A DNA stretch of 64,000 nucleotides, taken from the NCBI GenBank assembly GCA_016868205.1, contig VGHR01000002.1, forward strand, positions 1 through 64,000, read 5' to 3'. Below are positions 45,716 through 55,178 of this stretch, one piece after another; within the stretch, counting starts at the first letter, position 1; each line of letters starts with the position of its first letter. The DNA is from Betaproteobacteria bacterium. Lineage in GTDB: Bacteria > Pseudomonadota > Gammaproteobacteria > Burkholderiales > Burkholderiaceae_C. The translations under genes and the position numbers were made by a program. The notes beneath the pieces are model-generated. The model was not told where the DNA came from and made no database searches. It worked only from the letters and a program-made list of their open reading frames with translations.

Positions 45716-46741
45716 ATGCAAGAACCGTCTCCCCCCCCCGAAGCCCCCGCCGATCAAGCTCGACCGGTGACAAGTTCCGCCGAGCCGGTTCGTAAAGTTG
45801 CGGGCCTCGCCTCCGACGCGAACTGGGAGCGGGCCACCCTGGAGAAGCTCGCTTTCGCCACACTGCACGAGCAGCGCCTGGCTCGGCGTTGGCGCAATGG
45901 CCTGCGCATGGCGTGGTTGATGTTTTTGATGGTGATGGCCTGGACCCTGTTTTCGCGTGATGTATCGCCTGCGGCGACCTCTTCGGCCCACACGGCCATG
46001 GTCGAGATCTCTGGCGAGATCGTGTCCGACTCGCCGGCCAGTGCAGAAGCGGTCAATGCTTCGCTCAAGGCCGCTTTTGAAGACCAGGGTGCGCTTGCGG
46101 TCGTTCTCCTGATCAATTCCCCCGGTGGCAGTCCGGTCCAAGCCGGCATCATCAACCAGGAAATTCAGCGACTCAAGGCCAAGCACGGCAAGCCGGTGTA
46201 CGCAGTGGTCGAGGAGGCCTGTGCCTCAGCCGCGTACTATGTGGCCGTAGCCGCGGACCAGATTTTTGTCGACAAGGCCAGCATCGTGGGCGGCATAGGT
46301 GTCCTGATGGATGGTTTCGGTTTTTCTGGTTTGATGAACCGTCTGGGCATTGAGCGCCGCCTCCTGACCGCCGGCGAAAACAAAGGCTGGCTCGATCCTT
46401 TCAGCCCGATGAATGACAGGCAGCGTGCTTTCGCCCAGACCATGCTCGATCAGATTCACCAGCAGTTCATCGAGGCGGTCAAGGCTGGCCGTGGCGATCG
46501 GCTCAAGGCGAACAACGAGACCTTCAGCGGCCTGTTCTGGAGCGGTCAGCAGGCGGTCGAGCAGGGGCTCGCTGATCAACTCGGAAGTCTGGAGTTTGTG
46601 GCGCGCGAAATCGTCAAGGCCGAGGAGATCATGGATTACACCCGTCGTGACAATGTGGCCGAGCGTCTGGCCAAGCGCTTCGGGGCCTCGGTCGGCGAGG
46701 TGATGCTGCGCAGCCTGCAAGCCGGGCCGGTGCTGCGCTGA
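45716..46741 (+). CDS. sppA: S49 family signal peptide peptidase (SppA-like)
   Basis: A 341-residue membrane-anchored serine protease that digests leftover signal peptides in the inner membrane. A proline-rich cytoplasmic tail of about 60 residues precedes one membrane helix (AWLMFLMVMAWTLFS, about 66-80). The catalytic Ser171 lies in EEACASAAYYVAVAAD and the general base Lys223 in AGENKGWLDPF. LLINSPGGSPVQAGIINQEI is the S49 substrate-strand motif. It is a short, single-domain form. It is the last of rluC, HAD, Rieske and sppA on this strand. Confidence 0.92.
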   Translation: MQEPSPPPEAPADQARPVTSSAEPVRKVAGLASDANWERATLEKLAFATLHEQRLARRWRNGLRMAWLMFLMVMAWTLFSRDVSPAATSSAHTAMVEISGEIVSDSPASAEAVNASLKAAFEDQGALAVVLLINSPGGSPVQAGIINQEIQRLKAKHGKPVYAVVEEACASAAYYVAVAADQIFVDKASIVGGIGVLMDGFGFSGLMNRLGIERRLLTAGENKGWLDPFSPMNDRQRAFAQTMLDQIHQQFIEAVKAGRGDRLKANNETFSGLFWSGQQAVEQGLADQLGSLEFVAREIVKAEEIMDYTRRDNVAERLAKRFGASVGEVMLRSLQAGPVLR

Positions 46742-46772
46742 CGGCCGCTTTTGCAGTCAACCCGCGCAGGCC

Positions 46773-47528
46773 TCAGCGGCTGATGGCAAATACCGTGGGA
46801 GCCTTGAGATCGGGCACGGGTCGGGCCTGCCACTGCCGTCTAGACAGGCACAAACTCCATCCGCCCGGCAGGGTCAGGCCGCAGCTCAGGGCCAGCCGGG
46901 TGTCTTCCCTGAGCGTGCGCAGCAGCGCCTCGAAAAGAGCGACATTGCGGTAAGGCGCTTCGATGAACAACTGGGTTTGCCCGGTTTTGAGGGCCAGGGC
47001 CTCGAGTTGGCTGATACGCCGACTTCGTTCGGCTGCATCCTGCGGCAAATAGCCGACAAAGGCAAACTGCTGTCCGTTCAATCCGCTGCTGGCCAGGGCC
47101 AGCATCAGGCTGCTGGGTCCGACCAAGGCTCGCACCGAGATGCCCAGCGCATGGGCGGCTCGCACCACCGAAGCGCCAGGGTCGGCAATGGCCGGCATGC
47201 CCGCTTCGCACACCAGCCCCATGTCGTGGCCTTGCACAGCGGGCTCGAGCAAGTTGCGGGCGTCAAAATGACCCTCGTGGTCCCCACGCTTGTGCACCGC
47301 TTGCGGCAACTGCATGATAACGATGTCCTGCAAGGGTCGCGCCAGGGGATGCTTCTGGCTGATGCGCTTGAGACAGGCGCGGGTGCTGCGCGCGTTCTCG
47401 CTGATCCAGTAAGTCAGTCCAGCCGCTTGCAGCTGGACGGCTTCGGGCAGGCTGGTCTCGAGTGCCGTCTGCTCATCGCAGCCGAAGTCCAGCGGTGTGG
47501 GTACGAGAAAAAGGCTGCCGACCTTCAT
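46773..47528 (-). CDS. SAM-dependent methyltransferase of the tetrapyrrole methylase/RsmI type
   Basis: A 251-residue methylase of the TP-methylase fold. LFLVPTPLDFG at the N-terminus, GHDMGLVCEAGMPAIADPGASVV and VRALVGPSSLMLALASSGLNGQQFAF (each in parts) resemble RsmI, which 2'-O-methylates C1402 of 16S rRNA, but the sequence is divergent and lacks the usual RsmI C-terminal segment. In Burkholderiales a second RsmI-like gene next to maf is common. Its exact substrate is unknown. The start ATG overlaps the maf stop (ATGA), so the two are likely translated together. Confidence 0.82.
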   Translation of the reverse strand: MKVGSLFLVPTPLDFGCDEQTALETSLPEAVQLQAAGLTYWISENARSTRACLKRISQKHPLARPLQDIVIMQLPQAVHKRGDHEGHFDARNLLEPAVQGHDMGLVCEAGMPAIADPGASVVRAAHALGISVRALVGPSSLMLALASSGLNGQQFAFVGYLPQDAAERSRRISQLEALALKTGQTQLFIEAPYRNVALFEALLRTLREDTRLALSCGLTLPGGWSLCLSRRQWQARPVPDLKAPTVFAISR

Positions 47529-48130
47529 GGCAAGAGTGGGTCGATTCCAGCGGCCCGCAGCAGTTCGCAGGTACGAATCAGGGGCAGGCCGATGAGCGCG
47601 GTCGGATCGTCGCTGTCGATTGATCGCAGCAGGGCGATTCCCAGGGCTTCGCTGCGCGCGCTGCCAGCGCAGTCGTAGGGCTGTTCGGCGAGCAGGTAGT
47701 GCTCGATCTGCGCATCGCTGAGATCGGCGAACTGAACCCGCACCTCAGCCCGCCGCAGCTGCTCGAAGCCCCGGGCTTGAGACACCACGGCCACCGCCGT
47801 TTGAAAGATTACGCAGCGACCCCGCATCTGGTGTAACTGTTGCCGGGCACGCTCATGCGTCAGGGGCTTGCCCAGGCATTGACCGCCCAGGTCGGCGACC
47901 TGGTCGGAGCCGATGACCACGGCCTGCGGCTGTTCCCTGGCCACGGCCCGGGCTTTGGCCAGGGCCAGGCGCTCGGCCAGCAGCGCCGGCGTTTCTGTCG
48001 GTCCTGGGGTTTCGTCAACCCCCGGGGCAATCACACGAAAGGGCAGACGCAGCCTGTGCAACAACTCCCGCCGGTAGGGCGAAGTCGAGGCCAGGATGAG
48101 TTCAGGTGCGGCCAGCTTACTCAGAGTCAT
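47525..48130 (-). CDS. maf: Maf family nucleotide pyrophosphatase (YceF type)
   Basis: A 201-residue Maf protein that hydrolyses non-canonical or modified NTPs, with the YceF subgroup preferring m7GTP. The signature is LILASTSPYRRELLHRLRLP, then PGVDETPGPTE, and AVVIGSDQVADLGGQCLGKP with the catalytic Asp. YLLAEQPYDCAGSARSEALG near the C-terminus fits the YceF subgroup. It is divergent from yceD, with 26 bases between the starts, and overlaps the downstream methylase gene. This context (maf beside yceD-rpmF) is widely conserved. Confidence 0.93.
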   Translation of the reverse strand: MTLSKLAAPELILASTSPYRRELLHRLRLPFRVIAPGVDETPGPTETPALLAERLALAKARAVAREQPQAVVIGSDQVADLGGQCLGKPLTHERARQQLHQMRGRCVIFQTAVAVVSQARGFEQLRRAEVRVQFADLSDAQIEHYLLAEQPYDCAGSARSEALGIALLRSIDSDDPTALIGLPLIRTCELLRAAGIDPLLP

Positions 48131-48156
48131 GAGGGGATTCTCTTACACTGCAGCGC

Positions 48157-48684
48157 ATGTCCGACTTGGCGATGCTGCGTGTTCTTGATCTGCCAGCCCT
48201 GGCTCAGGGTGAGGGTGTGCTCGAAGGCCGGGTCGAGGCCGCGGCCTTGGGTCGACTGTGGGAAGACCTCAACGGCGATGCCCAGCCCGTGCAAGCCATC
48301 GCCTGGCGCATTCGTGTGCAGTGGCGGGAGTCCACGGGGCAGCCGGCCCAGTTGTGGATGCACCTGCAGGCTCAGGCGCAGTTGCCCCTGACCTGTCAGC
48401 GATGCCTGGGGCCGGTGTTGCAACCCGTGCCCGTTGACCGGTTTTTCCGGTTTGTCGATAGCGAGGAGGAGGCGCAGGCCCAGGACGAAGACTGCGAGGA
48501 AGACTTGCTGGTCCTGGAAAAACGCTTCGATTTCCTTGATTTGCTTGAAGACGAGTTGCTGCTGGAGCTGCCGCTGGTCCCCATGCACGAGCGCTGCCCG
48601 CAGGACCTGTCTGTCCGCGCGGGGCCGTTGGAGTCGCCGGCCCACCCTTTTGCTGCCTTGGCCCGGCTCAAGAAGCCCAATTGA
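48157..48684 (+). CDS. yceD: YceD family (DUF177) protein
   Basis: A 175-residue YceD/DUF177 protein, found upstream of rpmF in most proteobacteria and reported to act in 23S rRNA accumulation or ribosome assembly. The conserved CQRCLGPVLQPV motif lies at about residue 90. A highly acidic middle (DSEEEAQAQDEDCEEDLLVL) and DELLLELPLVPMHERCP follow. A metal-binding role of the cysteines is possible. A promoter begins inside its 3' end and drives rpmF and plsX. Confidence 0.9.
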   Translation: MSDLAMLRVLDLPALAQGEGVLEGRVEAAALGRLWEDLNGDAQPVQAIAWRIRVQWRESTGQPAQLWMHLQAQAQLPLTCQRCLGPVLQPVPVDRFFRFVDSEEEAQAQDEDCEEDLLVLEKRFDFLDLLEDELLLELPLVPMHERCPQDLSVRAGPLESPAHPFAALARLKKPN

Positions 48685-48701
48685 GGGCAGGACTGGGGCG
48701 C

Positions 48702-48707
48702 TATAAT
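48702..48707 (+). promoter_or_regulatory. Candidate -10 element upstream of rpmF
   Basis: A consensus TATAAT with a preceding GC lies 15 bases after TTGAGG (48681-48686); the spacing is short for a standard promoter. If used, transcription begins about 48714 with a leader of about 115 bases before the rpmF start. Confidence 0.5.
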
Positions 48708-48828
48708 CTTCTGTTTCGCGCTTGAGCGATCCGGCTGAGGTTCAGAGCCGTTCGTTTCCTCGGGCCGGCCCAGGTTCAGGGCTTGCGGATGCGCGAATCC
48801 ATCGACTTTTATCCTTAAGGAGCGGATC

Positions 48829-49011
48829 GTGGCCGTTCAGCAAAACAAGAAATCGCCGTCCAAGCGCGGCATGCATCGTTCACACAATGCTTTGGGTGTT
48901 CCGGGTCTGGCTGTGGAGCCGACTACCGGCGAGACACACTTGCGTCACCATATAAGCCCCAACGGCTTTTATCGTGGCCGCAAGGTTCTCAAGACCAAGT
49001 CCGAAGCCTGA
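48829..49011 (+). CDS. rpmF: 50S ribosomal protein L32
   Basis: A 60-residue L32. [20 protein letters not shown] is the typical N-terminus, and the C-terminal half ([17 protein letters not shown]) matches the proteobacterial form without the paired zinc cysteines. The start codon is GTG at 48829, preceded by AAGGAG at good spacing. The gene begins the rpmF-plsX-fab cluster and is followed by a strong terminator. Confidence 0.97.
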   Translation: MAVQQNKKSPSKRGMHRSHNALGVPGLAVEPTTGETHLRHHISPNGFYRGRKVLKTKSEA

Positions 49012-49028
49012 CCCGGGCCTTTGTGCAA

Positions 49029-49058
49029 GGCCCGCACCTCATCTGCGGGCCTTTGTTT
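49029..49058 (+). terminator. Rho-independent terminator after rpmF
   Basis: Perfect 8-bp stem GGCCCGCA / TGCGGGCC with a CCTCATC loop followed by TTTGTTT. It sits 17 bases after the rpmF stop and before plsX, so it probably lets L32 be made in excess of PlsX by partial readthrough. Confidence 0.85.
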
Positions 49059-49094
49059 CGTCTCGATGCCGTCCTTGGCCTCGCCTAGCCTGCC

Positions 49095-50150
49095 ATGAAC
49101 ACGCTCGCAGTGGACATCATGGGCGGCGATCATGGTCCGTCGGTAACCTTGCCGGCTTGCCTGTCATTTCTTCGCCAGCATGAGCAGGCCCGACTGATTC
49201 TGGTCGGTCTGCCATCGGCTATGGCCGATCAGGCCTGTTGGTCCGAGTTGGCTCACCATCCGCGTTGCGAGCAGGTCCCGGCGGAGGAGGTGGTTGGCAT
49301 GGATGACCCTATCGAGGTCGCCCTCCGGCGCAAGAAGAATTCGTCCATGCGTCTGGCCATCGAGCAGGTTCGGCAGGGGCGTGCAGATGCGGCGGTCTCG
49401 GCCGGGAACACGGGTGCCCTGATGGCCATTGCCCGCTACCTGCTCAAAACTCTGGAAGGAATCGACCGTCCAGCCATTGCCACCCAATTGCCCAACGGTA
49501 AGGGCGAGGCCACCACGGTCCTGGATCTGGGGGCCAATGTCGACTGCACCCCTGAGCACCTGCTGCAGTTTGCGGTGATGGGGTCGGCGCTGGTGTCCTC
49601 GATTTCCGGTCAGACCGCGCCCAGTGTCGGCTTGCTCAATGTGGGCGAAGAAGTCATAAAGGGCAGCGAAATCATCAAAAAAACCGCCGAACTTCTTCGA
49701 TCTGCGGCCAATTCCGGCGATCTAAATTTTTATGGAAATGTCGAGGGGAATGACATTTTTCTCGGAACGACCGATATCGTGGTGTGTGATGGCTTTGTGG
49801 GAAATGTGGCGCTCAAGGCCAGCGAGGGCTTGGCCCGGATGATTGGCGATTTCATTCGGGATGAGTTTTCTCGCAATATCTTGACAAAAATTGCTGCTAT
49901 TTTCGCTCTTCCGGTCCTAAAATCATTCAAAAGTCGCGTAGATCATCGCCGCTACAACGGCGCAGCCTTGCTGGGTCTGCGCGGCTTGGTGTTCAAGAGT
50001 CATGGTTCGGCCGATGCTTTGGCCTTCGAGGCGGCTTTGGCGCGGGCTTATGATGCCGCGGCCCGCGGGTTGCTCGAGAAGGTGCGAGAGCGTATTGCCC
50101 ACGCCGGTCCCCTGCTGGGTTCCCCTGAACTGGCTGGTCCCGGGTCTTGA
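49095..50150 (+). CDS. plsX: Phosphate acyltransferase PlsX
   Basis: A 351-residue PlsX that makes acyl-phosphate from acyl-ACP for phospholipid synthesis by PlsY. The N-terminus [18 protein letters not shown] is diagnostic, and [58 protein letters not shown] and [19 protein letters not shown] follow. The closing [19 protein letters not shown] matches the family. ATG 49095 begins the protein. fabH starts 25 bases beyond its stop. Confidence 0.97.
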   Translation: MNTLAVDIMGGDHGPSVTLPACLSFLRQHEQARLILVGLPSAMADQACWSELAHHPRCEQVPAEEVVGMDDPIEVALRRKKNSSMRLAIEQVRQGRADAAVSAGNTGALMAIARYLLKTLEGIDRPAIATQLPNGKGEATTVLDLGANVDCTPEHLLQFAVMGSALVSSISGQTAPSVGLLNVGEEVIKGSEIIKKTAELLRSAANSGDLNFYGNVEGNDIFLGTTDIVVCDGFVGNVALKASEGLARMIGDFIRDEFSRNILTKIAAIFALPVLKSFKSRVDHRRYNGAALLGLRGLVFKSHGSADALAFEAALARAYDAAARGLLEKVRERIAHAGPLLGSPELAGPGS

Positions 50151-50175
50151 GACCCTGTTTTTTGCTCTGGAGTCC

Positions 50176-51153
50176 ATGAGTCTTTATTCCCGCATCACTG
50201 GCACGGGCAGCTACCTTCCCCCGCGGCGCCTGAGCAACGCCGACTTGGCGGCCCAGCTGGCCCGGGATGGGGTGGAAACCTCCGACGAATGGATTATCGA
50301 GCGCACTGGTATTCGGGCGCGGCACTTTGCCGATCCTGGTGTCGGGGCCAGCGACTTGGCGGTTCAGGCGGCTCGCGGCGCCTTGGTTGCCAGCGGCCGA
50401 TCCGCCGCCGATATCGACTTGATCATCGTCGCCACATCGACGCCGGACATGGTTTTCCCGTCCACCGCCAGCATGGTGCAGCACAAACTGGGTATCGCCG
50501 GTTGCCCCGCCTTCGATGTGCAGGCCGTCTGCACCGGGTTTGTCTATGCCCTGACGGTGGCCGATGCGATGGTCCGCACCGGGTCGGCCCGCTGCGCGCT
50601 GGTCATCGGGGCCGAGGTCTTCAGTCGCATTCTCGATTTCAAGGATCGCACCACCTGCGTGCTCTTTGGGGATGGTGCGGGCGCTGTCGTTCTGGAGTCG
50701 GCTGAGCAGCCCGGTGTTTTGGCCACAGACATTCATGCCGACGGCAAGCATCGAGACATTCTTTGCGTGCCCGGCCATGTGGCCGGCGGCGCCGTGACCG
50801 GGCACCCGCTGTTGCGGATGGACGGGCAGGCGGTGTTCAAACTGGCCGTCGGGGTGCTTGAGCAGACGGCGCGCACCACGCTGGCGCGGGCCGGCTTGAG
50901 CGAGGGTGATGTCGATTGGTTGATACCCCACCAGGCCAATATTCGCATCATGCAGAGCACCGCGCGCAAACTCAAGTTGCCCGAGGGCAAGGTGGTGGTG
51001 ACGGTGGACAGCCATGGCAATACCTCGGCCGCCTCGATTCCGCTGGCTCTCGATGTTGCTGTGCGCGACGGTCGTGTCCAACGCGGACAACTGCTGATGC
51101 TCGAGGGCGTGGGGGGTGGTTTTACTTGGGGTTCGGTATTGCTCCGCTATTGA
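50176..51153 (+). CDS. fabH: 3-oxoacyl-ACP synthase III
   Basis: A 325-residue FabH that condenses acetyl-CoA with malonyl-ACP to start fatty acid synthesis. The active Cys119 is in [12 protein letters not shown], and the His and Asn of the triad are in [11 protein letters not shown] and [27 protein letters not shown] and [16 protein letters not shown] are typical. The start is ATG 50176 ([20 protein letters not shown]); the frame is open upstream only because it runs over plsX. fabD follows after about 58 bases. Confidence 0.97.
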   Translation: MSLYSRITGTGSYLPPRRLSNADLAAQLARDGVETSDEWIIERTGIRARHFADPGVGASDLAVQAARGALVASGRSAADIDLIIVATSTPDMVFPSTASMVQHKLGIAGCPAFDVQAVCTGFVYALTVADAMVRTGSARCALVIGAEVFSRILDFKDRTTCVLFGDGAGAVVLESAEQPGVLATDIHADGKHRDILCVPGHVAGGAVTGHPLLRMDGQAVFKLAVGVLEQTARTTLARAGLSEGDVDWLIPHQANIRIMQSTARKLKLPEGKVVVTVDSHGNTSAASIPLALDVAVRDGRVQRGQLLMLEGVGGGFTWGSVLLRY

Positions 51154-51211
51154 AGTTCGCCGTTCCCGCCGGCGTGTCGGTTTTGAGGGATGGCAAGGCC
51201 ATGAGGCAAGC

Positions 51212-52162
51212 ATGAAAACATTTGCATTCGTTTTTCCGGGGCAAGGCTCGCAGTCGGTGGGTATGCTCGATGCATGGGGTGACCATCCCGCGGTGCGTGA
51301 GGTCTTGCAGGAAGCCTCGCAGGCTTTGGGAGAGGACATCGGCCGCTTGATTCGCGAGGGGCCCAAGGAGGCTTTGGCCCTGACCACCAACACCCAGCCG
51401 GTGATGTTGGTGGCCGCAGTCGCTGCCTATCGGGCTTGGCTCGCGGAAGGCGGCGCTCGCCCAGCGGTCGTTGCAGGCCATTCTTTGGGGGAGTACAGCG
51501 CTCTGGTCGCTTCGGGCGTTCTGACGCTGGCCCAGGCCGCGCCATTGGTGAGGCTGCGCGCTGCGGCCATGCAAGAGGCGGTGCCGGTGGGCGTGGGCGC
51601 CATGGCGGCCATCTTGGGCCTCGAGCCGGGACAAGTGGTTCAAGGCTGCGAGCAGGCCCGCCTGAGCCTGGGCAGTGATTCGCCAGAGATTGTCGAGGCG
51701 GTTAACTTCAATGATCCGGCGCAGACCGTGATTGCCGGGACCAAGGTGGGCGTGGACAGGGCTTGCGAGGTTCTCAAGGCGCTGGGGGCCAAGCGAGCCC
51801 TGCCGCTACCGGTATCCGCGCCTTTTCATTCCAGCCTGATGAAGCCGGCTGCTGAAAAATTACGCGAACACTTGGTCACCCTGACATGGGCAGCGCCGCA
51901 GATTCCGGTACTCAACAATATCGATGTGGCGGTGGAGACCGATCCAGCGCGCATTTGCGATGCCCTCTACCGGCAGGCTTTCGGTCCGGTGCGCTGGTTT
52001 GAATGCGTGCAGGCGATACGGTCGCGCGGTATCGACCTCCTCGTCGAATGCGGCCCCGGTAAGGTCCTGGCCGGCATGGCCAAGCGTATCGATCCACACT
52101 TGCAAGGCTTACCCCTGTTCGATCCCGCTTCGCTGGCTGAAGTCCAAGGAGTCCTGGCATGA
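51212..52162 (+). CDS. fabD: Malonyl-CoA:ACP transacylase
   Basis: A 316-residue FabD. The nucleophile Ser91 lies in GHSLGEYSAL. FVFPGQGSQSVGML at the N-terminus, AMAAILGL, VEAVNFNDPAQTVIAG and LPVSAPFHSSLMKPAA, which carries the His of the dyad, are standard. VECGPGKVLAGMAKRID is the C-terminal motif. The ATG at 51212 was chosen; the in-frame extension to 51116 overlaps fabH. fabG begins inside its stop codon. Confidence 0.97.
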   Translation: MKTFAFVFPGQGSQSVGMLDAWGDHPAVREVLQEASQALGEDIGRLIREGPKEALALTTNTQPVMLVAAVAAYRAWLAEGGARPAVVAGHSLGEYSALVASGVLTLAQAAPLVRLRAAAMQEAVPVGVGAMAAILGLEPGQVVQGCEQARLSLGSDSPEIVEAVNFNDPAQTVIAGTKVGVDRACEVLKALGAKRALPLPVSAPFHSSLMKPAAEKLREHLVTLTWAAPQIPVLNNIDVAVETDPARICDALYRQAFGPVRWFECVQAIRSRGIDLLVECGPGKVLAGMAKRIDPHLQGLPLFDPASLAEVQGVLA

Positions 52163-52899
52163 GTCAGATGCAGTCGCAAGTTGCCTTGGTGACCGGAGCC
52201 TCGCGGGGCATCGGGCAGGCCATTGCCCATCAACTGGCTCAGGATGGACTGATCGTCATCGGTTCTGCCACGACCGATGAGGGCGCGGCCCGAATTTCCC
52301 AGGAGCTAGCCGGATATGCCGGCAGTCGTGGCGTGAGGCTTGATGTCAACGACGCTGCGGCTGTCGAGGCGCTGGTCGACAGTCTGGTCAAAGTCCACGG
52401 CGGCCTGCAGGTACTGGTCAACAATGCGGGAGTTACCCGGGATCAGTTGGCCATGCGCATGAAGGACGAGGATTGGGATGCGGTGATGCAGACCAATCTC
52501 AAGGCCGTGTTCCGATTGAGTCGGGCAGTCATCCGGCCGATGATGAAGCAGCGCCATGGACGGATCATCAGCATCACCAGCGTGGTGGGCGCTTCCGGCA
52601 ATCCTGGGCAGGCCAACTACGCGGCGGCCAAGGCCGGCGTGGCGGGCATGACGCGGGCGCTGGCGCGCGAGCTTGGCAGCCGGGGCATCACCGTCAACTG
52701 CATCGCCCCGGGCTTTATCGAGACCGACATGACGGCCGCGTTGCCCGAGGAACAGCACAAGGCTTTGCTCGGTCAGATCCCCATGGGGCACCTTGGGCGA
52801 CCCCAGGACATTGCCCATGCGGTGTCCTGGCTGGCCAGCGCCGGTGCGGCCTATGTCACCGGTCAGGAAATCCATGTCAACGGCGGCATGTACATGTAA
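52159..52899 (+). CDS. fabG: 3-oxoacyl-ACP reductase
   Basis: A 246-residue SDR reductase of the fatty acid cycle. The NADPH-binding motif is VTGASRGIGQA at residues 11-21, and the catalytic residues are Ser141, Tyr154 and Lys158 (NYAAAKAG). NNAGVTRDQLAMRMKDEDW and ITVNCIAPGFIETDMTAALP are FabG hallmarks. The ATG overlaps the fabD stop by four bases and has GGAG upstream. Confidence 0.97.
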   Translation: MSQMQSQVALVTGASRGIGQAIAHQLAQDGLIVIGSATTDEGAARISQELAGYAGSRGVRLDVNDAAAVEALVDSLVKVHGGLQVLVNNAGVTRDQLAMRMKDEDWDAVMQTNLKAVFRLSRAVIRPMMKQRHGRIISITSVVGASGNPGQANYAAAKAGVAGMTRALARELGSRGITVNCIAPGFIETDMTAALPEEQHKALLGQIPMGHLGRPQDIAHAVSWLASAGAAYVTGQEIHVNGGMYM

Positions 52900-53232
<333 letters not shown>

Positions 53233-53249
53233 GGGCCCCGTTTTCCCAC

Positions 53250-53289
53250 AGCCCGTGCGCGGCCGGACGGCCCCGCCCGGGCTTTCTTT
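53250..53289 (+). terminator. Candidate terminator between acpP and fabF
   Basis: Outer stem AGCCCG / CGGGCT encloses an inner GGCC / GGCC hairpin and is followed by TTCTTTC. It follows acpP by 18 bases and fits the need for much more ACP than FabF. Confidence 0.6.
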
Positions 53290-53301
53290 CAGGATCTGTG
53301 C

Positions 53302-54546
53302 ATGAGCCGTCGTCGCGTGGTCGTTACCGGTTTGGGCTGTATCAGCCCAGTGGGCAATTCCGTTGCAGAGGCATGGGCGGCGCTGCTCGCCGGGCAGTCC
53401 GGTATCACGGCCATTACCAAGTTCGACGCCTCGGCGATGGCTTGTAAGATCGCCGGTGAGGTCAGGAATTTCAGCTTGGAGTCCTACATCAGCGCCAAGG
53501 AAGCGCGCAGTATGGACACCTTCATCCACTACGGTATTGCGGCGGCCGACCAGGCCTTACGCGACGCGGGGCTGCCTCTGGGCCAGGCTCTGGGAGAGGA
53601 GCAGGCCTGCCGCATTGGCGTGGTGATTGGCTCGGGCATCGGCGGGCTGCCCATGATCGAAGAGACCCACGCCGAGTACACCCAGCGCGGACCGCGGCGC
53701 ATCTCTCCCTTCTTCGTGCCGGCCTCCATCATCAACATGATCTCGGGTCATGTTTCGATGCGTTTTGGTTTCAAGGGGCCGAATTTGGCGGTGGTGACGG
53801 CTTGCACCACCGGTTTGCACAGCATTGGGGAAGCGGGTCGACTTATCGAGTACGGCGATGCCGATGTGATGGTGGCTGGCGGCGCCGAGTCGACCGTGTC
53901 TCCTCTGGGAATTGGCGGCTTTGCAGCCATGCGGGCTCTCTCGACCCGCAATGACGATCCGGCGGCGGCCTCGAGGCCCTGGGACAAAGACCGTGATGGC
54001 TTTGTCCTGGGTGAGGGTGCCGGTGTGATGGTGCTGGAGGCCTATGAGCATGCCAAGGCCCGGGGGGCGCGCATTTATGCCGAATTGGCCGGCTATGGCA
54101 TGAGCGCCGATGCGGGGCACATGACGGCTCCCAATATGGACGGGCCGCGGCGGGCCATGCTGGCAGCCTTGCGTAATGCCGGGGTCAATGCCGATGAAGT
54201 GGACTACCTTAATGCGCATGGCACCTCGACCCCTTTGGGTGATGTCAATGAGAGCAACGCGATCAAAGCTGCCCTGGGCGATCGGGCGCGGCAGTTGGTG
54301 ATTAGCTCGACCAAGTCGATGACCGGACACCTGCTCGGCGGGGCTGGCGGCATCGAGTCGGTTTTTACGGTCTTGGCCCTGCACCATCAGCAGATCCCGC
54401 CCACGATCAACTTGCTCAATCAGGATCCAGAGTGCGATCTTGATTACTGTGCCAACACTGCCCGTGACGCGCGTTTGCGCGTGGCCCTGAAGAACAATTT
54501 TGGCTTTGGCGGCACCAACGGCACCCTGGTTTTCAAGGCCGCCTGA
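53302..54546 (+). CDS. fabF: 3-oxoacyl-ACP synthase II
   Basis: A 414-residue condensing enzyme for fatty acid elongation. The nucleophile Cys168 is in [16 protein letters not shown], and the two His lie in [14 protein letters not shown] and [31 protein letters not shown] at the N-terminus and [16 protein letters not shown] at the C-terminus are diagnostic. ATG 53302 follows an AGGA box. It closes the fab run on this strand. Confidence 0.97.
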   Translation: MSRRRVVVTGLGCISPVGNSVAEAWAALLAGQSGITAITKFDASAMACKIAGEVRNFSLESYISAKEARSMDTFIHYGIAAADQALRDAGLPLGQALGEEQACRIGVVIGSGIGGLPMIEETHAEYTQRGPRRISPFFVPASIINMISGHVSMRFGFKGPNLAVVTACTTGLHSIGEAGRLIEYGDADVMVAGGAESTVSPLGIGGFAAMRALSTRNDDPAAASRPWDKDRDGFVLGEGAGVMVLEAYEHAKARGARIYAELAGYGMSADAGHMTAPNMDGPRRAMLAALRNAGVNADEVDYLNAHGTSTPLGDVNESNAIKAALGDRARQLVISSTKSMTGHLLGGAGGIESVFTVLALHHQQIPPTINLLNQDPECDLDYCANTARDARLRVALKNNFGFGGTNGTLVFKAA

Positions 54547-54582
54547 GTTGCTCGGCCGGCCCTCTGTTTTTAAGCCGGTTTC

Positions 54583-55056
54583 GTGCGTGATCTGATGGCT
54601 CCCCCCGTGGTCTATCCGGTGGGCCGTTCTGCCCGGGCGACCGTTCTCGTGGCTTTCCTGTGGATCGTGGCGCTGGCCCTGTATGTGGCCTGGTCATTGG
54701 CAGGTGCAGATGCTGGTCCCGAGTGGGCCTGGGCAATTTTGGCTGGCGCTACGGCTGCCCTGGTGTGGCACTGGGCCCGGCCGACGCGGGGTCAGATCGA
54801 GTGGGACGGGGGGTGGTTGTGGCGCAGCAGTGCCTATCCCCAAGGAACACCCCTGCATTGGCCCGAGGTGGTGCTGGACGCCCAGCAACTCATGCTGGTG
54901 CGCCTGCGCAATGCCGACGGTGCCATCTGGACCTTGTGGCTTGATGCGAGCACGCAACCTCAGTACTGGCTGGACCTGCGCCGCGCTCTGCCGGCCACAC
55001 CGCGACCGGCAGACCGTGATGAACCGCCCAAGACCATGGGCGCAACGGGCAGCTGA
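54583..55056 (+). CDS. Hypothetical membrane protein
   Basis: A 157-residue protein of no recognised family, with two predicted membrane helices (about residues 22-40, ATVLVAFLWIVALALYVAW, and 46-64). A cytoplasmic or periplasmic domain containing ARPTRGQIEWDGGWLWRSSA and a proline-rich C-terminal tail follow. It lies between fabF and the MucD-type protease, where related bacteria usually have rpoE, rseA and rseB. The start is a GTG at 54583, or ATG 54595 four codons on. Homologues may exist in this locus as uncharacterised proteins. Confidence 0.65.
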   Translation: MRDLMAPPVVYPVGRSARATVLVAFLWIVALALYVAWSLAGADAGPEWAWAILAGATAALVWHWARPTRGQIEWDGGWLWRSSAYPQGTPLHWPEVVLDAQQLMLVRLRNADGAIWTLWLDASTQPQYWLDLRRALPATPRPADRDEPPKTMGATGS

Positions 55057-55178
55057 GCCCAACTTGAAGTCGGCTGTCGAAGCCCCCATTTAACCGTGGG
55101 TTTGGGTTTTGCCTTAGGGTTGCGCCCGGGCCGAAGGTAACGGTCTGCGATATCGTCGTGTAAGTGGGAAGGACTGTG

